Shown here in pieces: positions 59,743 to 64,000 of a DNA stretch of 64,000 nt. Below the pieces are notes generated by a model that did not search any database, had not been told where the DNA came from, and saw only the letters and a list, made by a program, of their open reading frames with translations. A program made the position numbers and the translations under genes. Every line of letters starts with the position of its first letter. Positions within the stretch are counted from its first letter, which is position 1. Location of the stretch: the NCBI GenBank assembly GCA_035536775.1, contig DATLNM010000017.1:1-64000 (forward strand). The letters run 5' to 3'. This DNA comes from DATLNM01 sp035536775. GTDB taxonomy: Bacteria; Actinomycetota; CADDZG01; WHSQ01.

Positions 59743-60267
59743 ATGGGTGAACGAATAACTCAGCCGTTCGATCCCTACGAGCCCGAGCCGTCGTACGACT
59801 GGGACTACGGCGAGCCTGAGCCCTCACGAGGCCCGAACGTCCTCTGGGGACGCGTCGCGGTGCTCGGTGGAGTGATCTTGTTCGCGTTCATCATCGGCCG
59901 GGCGTCCGCGCCGGGAGGGATCCCTGAAGAGCAACTGACGGCTCTGCGGACGGACAACGCCGAGCTACAGGCTGAGGTCGAGCGTCTCGAGGCCCGTGAA
60001 GACCAGGCCGACCGGGCCCTGCCCACCATAGCGATTACGCAGGCGCCCACCGACGAGGGCACCGCAGCCGCAGGCCAGACCTACGTAGTGAGGTCCGGCG
60101 ACACGCTGCGCGAGATCGCCGAGCGGTTCTACGGCGATCCCTTGCTGGATGACCTCATCGCCGAGGCCAACGACATCACCGATCCCACCCAACTGCGCGT
60201 CGGCCAAGAGCTGACGATCCCGCCGAAGCCCGAGGACACTGAGGACACCGAGGAAACCGACGAGTAG
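59743..60267 (+). CDS. Membrane-anchored LysM-domain protein
   Basis: A 174-aa protein with an acidic N-terminus rich in Pro/Glu/Tyr (1-32), one membrane helix (about 38-54), a short coiled coil (TALRTDNAELQAEVERLEAR, about 66-85) and a C-terminal LysM peptidoglycan-binding domain (YVVRSGDTLREIAERFYGD through LRVGQELTIP, about 112-160). It probably links membrane and cell wall, as do several actinobacterial division or wall-maintenance proteins; no enzymatic domain. Confidence 0.85.
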   Translation: MGERITQPFDPYEPEPSYDWDYGEPEPSRGPNVLWGRVAVLGGVILFAFIIGRASAPGGIPEEQLTALRTDNAELQAEVERLEAREDQADRALPTIAITQAPTDEGTAAAGQTYVVRSGDTLREIAERFYGDPLLDDLIAEANDITDPTQLRVGQELTIPPKPEDTEDTEETDE

Positions 60268-60316
60268 CTCGCAGGAGAGCCGGGACATCGAGCGGCCGTG
60301 GACGATTCCGGCCCTC

Positions 60317-60850
60317 TTGGTGCTACAGGGGTCGAGCTGTGTAGCGGCTTTCGTTGTGACCGGCGGGGATGCGATCAAGACGCCGTACCTATCCGTGACG
60401 CTCGGGCTGATGGTCGCCTTATGGATGGGCGCGAGATGGGCGTTTACGGCCGTCCTTGGGACGCTATTTCTCGAAGCGGTTCTCGTTGTCCCACTCTTCG
60501 TCATGGCCAACCTCGGAAGGCCCATCACCGCGGCGCTAGCGATAACCTCCGTGACTGCCCAATTGATTCTCCTGATACATCCCCTTACGAGGTCCTGGGT
60601 TCAAGGTGCTAACTCTGAAGATCGGGCAACACAACGTCCCGCAACTGACTATCTTGCCGTTGCTGGCGGCGCTCTCATCGCGATCTCGCTCTTCGTCGTG
60701 ACACCTGTGCTTTGGGCGACGGGTGCCCTGCAAGGCTTGGCATTGATACTGCTGGTTTGTGCGTTATCCGTCATCGGCGTCGCGCTGGTCATGCGCGGGC
60801 AATCAACTCGCGCCAGCGATCGAGTGACAGGGAACTTACGCGCAGGCTGA
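60317..60850 (+). CDS. Integral membrane protein of unknown function
   Basis: About 177 aa with five hydrophobic helices (roughly 5-20, 25-45, 48-66, 72-90 and 112-160 in two segments). No family recognised. The start is unclear: TTG 60317 or GTG 60320 are the first usual codons, but the frame is open back into the LysM gene. Weakly linked to that gene by the 49-nt gap. Confidence 0.6.
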   Translation: MVLQGSSCVAAFVVTGGDAIKTPYLSVTLGLMVALWMGARWAFTAVLGTLFLEAVLVVPLFVMANLGRPITAALAITSVTAQLILLIHPLTRSWVQGANSEDRATQRPATDYLAVAGGALIAISLFVVTPVLWATGALQGLALILLVCALSVIGVALVMRGQSTRASDRVTGNLRAG

Positions 60851-60907
60851 TCATGAAGATACGGTCGGTGCCACGACGGTTCGCGTGAGGCTTCGGGCGG
60901 AACGGCG

Positions 60908-62020
60908 TCAGGGTTCGGGGGGTGTGAGCTTGCCGGCTTTCCGGTCGCGCTCAGTCTTGGCGCGGTGGCAGGGGTAGCAGCGGGGGTCGAGGTTCCCGTT
61001 CGACGTCGGACCGCCCGCAACGCGAGGCTCGACGTGGTCGAACTCGGTGCGGAAGCGGTTGCCACAGTCGACGCACGAGATTCCATCGAAGCCGGGCGGC
61101 GCGCCCAGCTCTAGAGCGATCGCGACCTCGACGGGGATCGAGCGCGACCAGCGGCGCATCTGACGCAGGTCGGTCCCGTCGTAGAACACTCCGGTCAAGA
61201 ACGCGTCCTCGGCTATCCCCTTGGCCACCTGCGGCGCGATCGGCCCGACGCCTGGGATCTTGCAGTGCTCTCCGGGCTTGACGTCGGTCCAACCCCTCTT
61301 GGCGACCTGGTGGCTCACGAGCACGACCAACTCAGGACGCTTTGAGCGACCCTTGCCCGAGCCCGACAGCAACGCCGCGTATGCGTCGGCGAGATGACGT
61401 TCGAACGGCTCCTCGACGCCGTCCCTCTTCGCGGCCAGCGCGCGACGCGCCGCTTCGGCTTCGGCGCGCGCCACGATCGGGGCGCCGACGTGAGGCTCCC
61501 ATGTGACCTGGAGATGCGTCATGCCCAACTCGTCGGAATAGGTGCGAGCGGACCGGGCCACACGCTGGCGCGCGGCAAGGTCAAGATGCTGCTCGGCTTC
61601 GAGCTTAATCTTGCGCGCCTTGTCCTTGAGGACGTGGAACGCCTCGGTTCGGGCCACCGCCACGAGCTCCTTGGCTGCTCCGGGACACGACTCCTCAGCT
61701 TTGGCTATCTCGGCAGCTTGGTCGAGCGAGATCGCGCCACTTTGAAACGCGTCGCTTAGATCATCGGCCGCGCCGAGCACCTTGCCGGTTGCGACGATGT
61801 CTCTCGCCCTCCCGAGCGAGGTCCCGGTAGCTCGCGCGACCTTGTCTGGGTCGTCGAGTTTGCGAGCGAGCTCCGCGACGCCGAACGCGGCCAACCGGCC
61901 AGCCCGGTCGTAGACCTCGAGCAACTTCTGGGCCGCGCTCGCACTAAGCAGCTCCGGCTCGAGACCGGCGTTCGCCTTCTCGAGTAACTCGACGGCGTCT
62001 TCAACAAGTGTGACTTCCAT
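60908..62020 (-). CDS. DUF222/13E12-type protein with HNH nuclease domain
   Basis: A 370-aa protein of the family expanded in actinobacteria. A helical DUF222 region (about 15-260) includes LARKLDDPDKVARATGTSLGRARD in outline. The C-terminal HNH fold has CVDCGNRFRTEFDHVEPRVAGG (about 309-330, in outline) and NLDPRCYPCHRAKTERD, with two CxxC zinc knuckles and the catalytic His. The biological role of the family is not established; it is not itself evidence of an active mobile element. ATG at 62020. A consensus CRP-type site lies 105 bp upstream. Confidence 0.88.
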   Translation of the reverse strand: MEVTLVEDAVELLEKANAGLEPELLSASAAQKLLEVYDRAGRLAAFGVAELARKLDDPDKVARATGTSLGRARDIVATGKVLGAADDLSDAFQSGAISLDQAAEIAKAEESCPGAAKELVAVARTEAFHVLKDKARKIKLEAEQHLDLAARQRVARSARTYSDELGMTHLQVTWEPHVGAPIVARAEAEAARRALAAKRDGVEEPFERHLADAYAALLSGSGKGRSKRPELVVLVSHQVAKRGWTDVKPGEHCKIPGVGPIAPQVAKGIAEDAFLTGVFYDGTDLRQMRRWSRSIPVEVAIALELGAPPGFDGISCVDCGNRFRTEFDHVEPRVAGGPTSNGNLDPRCYPCHRAKTERDRKAGKLTPPEP

Positions 62021-62124
62021 GCACTAGCGATTGTGGCAGGCGGGTACGACAACTTCTGTCTGTTTCACAAGCGATGGAGAACCTTTTCCAAGAAAACTTG
62101 AGCGAATGTTTCCGAGCGCTTTCC

Positions 62125-62140
62125 TGTGACGCGAGTCACA
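62125..62140. promoter_or_regulatory. Consensus CRP/GlxR-type binding site
   Basis: TGTGA-CGCGAG-TCACA, an exact match to the CRP-family consensus TGTGA-N6-TCACA, within a longer perfect palindrome (CCTGTGAC-GCGA-GTCACAGG). It lies 105 bp upstream of the HNH gene and 166 bp past the end of the phosphoesterase gene. The rest of the 285-bp spacer 62021-62305 shows no gene. Confidence 0.65.
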
Positions 62141-62305
62141 GGGAAGATGATCCGCAGTTGCTCGTCAACATCGACTTGCCCCGCTAACTCAATGTCACCG
62201 GTACATCAGACTTTGGTTACCACGCGCTCAGATAGTCGATCGATGCCGGTGGTATTCAAGAACGAGAAGGGAGGCTCGTAACCGCCTGTCAGATCTCGCC
62301 TGCTT

Positions 62306-63937
62306 TTAGTCCCCGAGCGCTTTGAACGCGTTGGACCCCCGCTCCCGATATCGCTTCGCGACGTACTCGGGCAGACCCGTGCAGTCACGCTCCTCCAGGA
62401 TCAAACGTCGCTCCTTGGCGCGTAGCGGTTGTTCGAAGTCGAAAGCATTGAGCATGTCGCTCGCGCCGCAGTCACGATCGGTCATGCACTCGAGGTCGAA
62501 CGCGGTCTCGATGAACTTCAGCACCGAGGAGAACTCGTACACCGTGGGGTCGATGTAACCCTCCTTGGCCCATGGCGAGATGACCAACAGCGGCACGCGC
62601 GGGCCCAGCCCCATCTCGTCGAGATGGGGCGGCGGGACGTGGTCGTAGAAGCCCCCCGAGTCATCCCACGTCAGGAAAACGGCGGTGTTCTTCCAGTACT
62701 TCGACCTCATCAGCGCGTTCAAGTGGCGGACGGTCCAGTTCTCGCCGAGACACACGCTGGGACCCCCCGGATGCTCGTTGAAACCAGGCCCCGGTATCAC
62801 CCACGAGATCTTCTTCAGGGTTCCGTTCTGGATGTCACCCAGCAGCTCCTCCTCGGGCACAACGTTCGTATCCCAGTACTTGGAGTTGTAGATGTGGTCG
62901 ATGGCAAGGAGCGCGTTCATCCACGACCCATCGTCCGCGTAATAGCGCCACGAGAGGCCCTTTTCGTTGAGCTGATCGGGCAGAACTTCGAAGTCGAAGC
63001 ACGCCCTGACACGCTCCCAGAACTCGCCGATACGCCCTAGGTCGACAGCCTCCTCGGCCTGCATGACCTCTCGGCGCTCCGCCCGTGTGAGGAACCGGAA
63101 CCGGTACACGGTCTCGCCGGGGTCCCCGCAGTAGCCACCGGGCACGCTCGTTTCAAGCTTGTTACCCGTGACTCGGCCTGCTTGCGCGCCCACCGTATAC
63201 AGGTGCTCCGGAAACGTAGGGCCGTACATCGAAGAGAACATGTGGTCGCCGAGCACGAACTCGTCGGCATACGCCCAGTAGTTTGGGATGCCAGATCTAG
63301 TGAACGACGAGTAGCCGGCAAGGCTGTCACCGTTCAGCACGAGATCGAATTGGTCCATGCGGCCACCGTTGATCGCCGTCACCCCATCGAAGAAGCTGTG
63401 GCCCAGGTCGGGCTTGAGGACGTCGGTCGCGACCGAGAGCTTCACCTCCTCACCTTCGGACGTGAGGCCCGAGGTCGCGCCCTCCGCGCCTTCGTAACGC
63501 GCGAAGTAGTTGTCGAAGCTCCTGTTCTCTTTGATGATGTAGATGACGTGCTTGATGGGAAGCTCGCGCGCGACGACTTCGCCGTTCGCCCCCGACGCGA
63601 CATCTCCGGCGCCTGGTTGCAGCCCGGGGGACGTGCGCGAACTGCCCTCGCGGACCGCGGGAACCGCGGCTAGGCCCCCCAGGAGAACCACGAGCATGAG
63701 TACGCTGCGCCGGCGTCGCGCCATCATCCGGGCGCGCGCCTTGGCCTTGCGCTGAGCCTTGAGTCGCGCTATCTCCTCCGGGGAAGGCCCGACCGGCTCG
63801 AGCGGGCCAACGAGCAAATCCCCGCGCGGCCGCGGTGCGGGCCGCCGTGGGACCGGCGCTTCCCCCTCCTCAGTGAGCTCGGGCTCCGGAGGCGGCGGCT
63901 GCGCTTGGCGGCGGCGCGGCGGGTGACGTCCCCTCAC
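62306..63937 (-). CDS. Phosphoesterase-family protein (phospholipase C / acid phosphatase-like)
   Basis: A 543-aa member of the PLC-type phosphoesterase family. The hallmark IKHVIYIIKENRSFDNYFARYEG (in outline, about 127-149) carries the N-terminal metal/nucleophile region, and FLTWDDSGGFYDHVPPP (about 420) and ISPWAKEGYIDPT the distal metal site. The N-terminus is a Pro/Arg-rich cytoplasmic stretch (1-77) followed by one membrane helix (about 78-96), so the enzyme is membrane-anchored and faces outwards. Substrate (phospholipid or other phosphoester) unknown. GTG start at 63937. Confidence 0.87.
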   Translation of the reverse strand: MRGRHPPRRRQAQPPPPEPELTEEGEAPVPRRPAPRPRGDLLVGPLEPVGPSPEEIARLKAQRKAKARARMMARRRRSVLMLVVLLGGLAAVPAVREGSSRTSPGLQPGAGDVASGANGEVVARELPIKHVIYIIKENRSFDNYFARYEGAEGATSGLTSEGEEVKLSVATDVLKPDLGHSFFDGVTAINGGRMDQFDLVLNGDSLAGYSSFTRSGIPNYWAYADEFVLGDHMFSSMYGPTFPEHLYTVGAQAGRVTGNKLETSVPGGYCGDPGETVYRFRFLTRAERREVMQAEEAVDLGRIGEFWERVRACFDFEVLPDQLNEKGLSWRYYADDGSWMNALLAIDHIYNSKYWDTNVVPEEELLGDIQNGTLKKISWVIPGPGFNEHPGGPSVCLGENWTVRHLNALMRSKYWKNTAVFLTWDDSGGFYDHVPPPHLDEMGLGPRVPLLVISPWAKEGYIDPTVYEFSSVLKFIETAFDLECMTDRDCGASDMLNAFDFEQPLRAKERRLILEERDCTGLPEYVAKRYRERGSNAFKALGD

Positions 63938-63941
63938 GTCG

Positions 63942-64000
63942 CTACCTCGGCTCGAGGTGCAGGCCGGCCAGCCTGTGAAGCTCCGCGACGGCGGCGTCGG
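63942..64000 (-). CDS. C-terminal fragment of an upstream gene (window edge)
   Basis: The last ~18 codons of a minus-strand frame ending TAG at 63942-63944 (ending LAGLHLEPR). The stop lies 4 nt before the GTG of the phosphoesterase gene, as expected for a cotranscribed neighbour. Too short to identify. Confidence 0.4.
   Translation of the reverse strand, partial: DAAVAELHRLAGLHLEPR

Noticed and set aside
60908..62020. HNH protein as evidence of a mobile intron, prophage or restriction system
   Set aside because: DUF222/13E12 HNH proteins are ordinary multicopy genes in actinobacteria; no integrase, methylase, attachment repeats or phage genes surround it.

Overview
The window is one contiguous stretch of high-GC, gene-dense bacterial chromosome. 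Many genes overlap by 4 nt (ATGA or GTGA junctions), and GTG and TTG starts are common. A complete mce lipid-import operon with its own ATPase, an F420-type luciferase-like oxidoreductase, a DUF222/13E12-type HNH protein, ilv-leu attenuation and Paa phenylacetate genes together point to Actinomycetota. It is probably an uncultured lineage outside the well-studied mycobacteria and streptomycetes. That placement is inference; no rRNA or other phylogenetic marker was seen, nor any tRNA, CRISPR array, integrase or transposase.

Layout. 1-2365: partial dihydrolipoyl dehydrogenase, ferritin and two small proteins. 2114-7899: a metal-homeostasis block. A DtxR/MntR-type repressor is translationally chained to a two-domain multicopper oxidase, a ZIP permease, a cupredoxin lipoprotein, a hydrolase and a zinc-ribbon membrane protein. 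It is divergent from a CDF efflux pump, and a palindromic operator candidate lies in the shared spacer. 8905-19232: branched-chain amino acid synthesis. ilvD is divergent from an attenuated operon: leader peptide, terminator, an unknown 98-aa gene, ilvB, ilvN, ilvC, leuA (catalytic half only), leuC, leuD, leuB, and then a free-standing LeuA regulatory domain. 19379-31674: secreted CocE-type hydrolases, a membrane-anchored sulfite-oxidase-like protein, MBL hydrolase plus YgfZ, an acyl-CoA dehydrogenase, an SCP2-hydrolase fusion and a DUF1800/DUF1501/cupredoxin operon. 31690-44857: an acyl-CoA dehydrogenase pair beside a complete mceG-yrbEAB-mceABCDEF-mam operon, suggesting uptake and oxidation of a lipid or steroid-like substrate. 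44854-48290: pterin dehydratase, LLM oxidoreductase, ispH, two back-to-back 17-bp tandem arrays, nth. 48309-50943: paaABCD. 50948-64000: a GAF/GGDEF/HD-GYP protein, aldehyde dehydrogenase, a sigma-like protein with a membrane segment, an ABC1/UbiB kinase, an M28 peptidase, LysM and membrane proteins, an HNH protein with a consensus CRP site upstream, and a phosphoesterase.

Most notable points: the split 2-isopropylmalate synthase; a dispersed palindromic element that encodes the C-terminal tail of IlvB; a probable Mn-responsive oxidase/transport operon; a repeated palindrome-plus-hairpin module beside two acyl-CoA dehydrogenase genes; an mceA gene with no ordinary start codon covering its membrane anchor; and the paired 17-bp arrays. 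Functions are inferred from motifs read by eye. No database search was possible.
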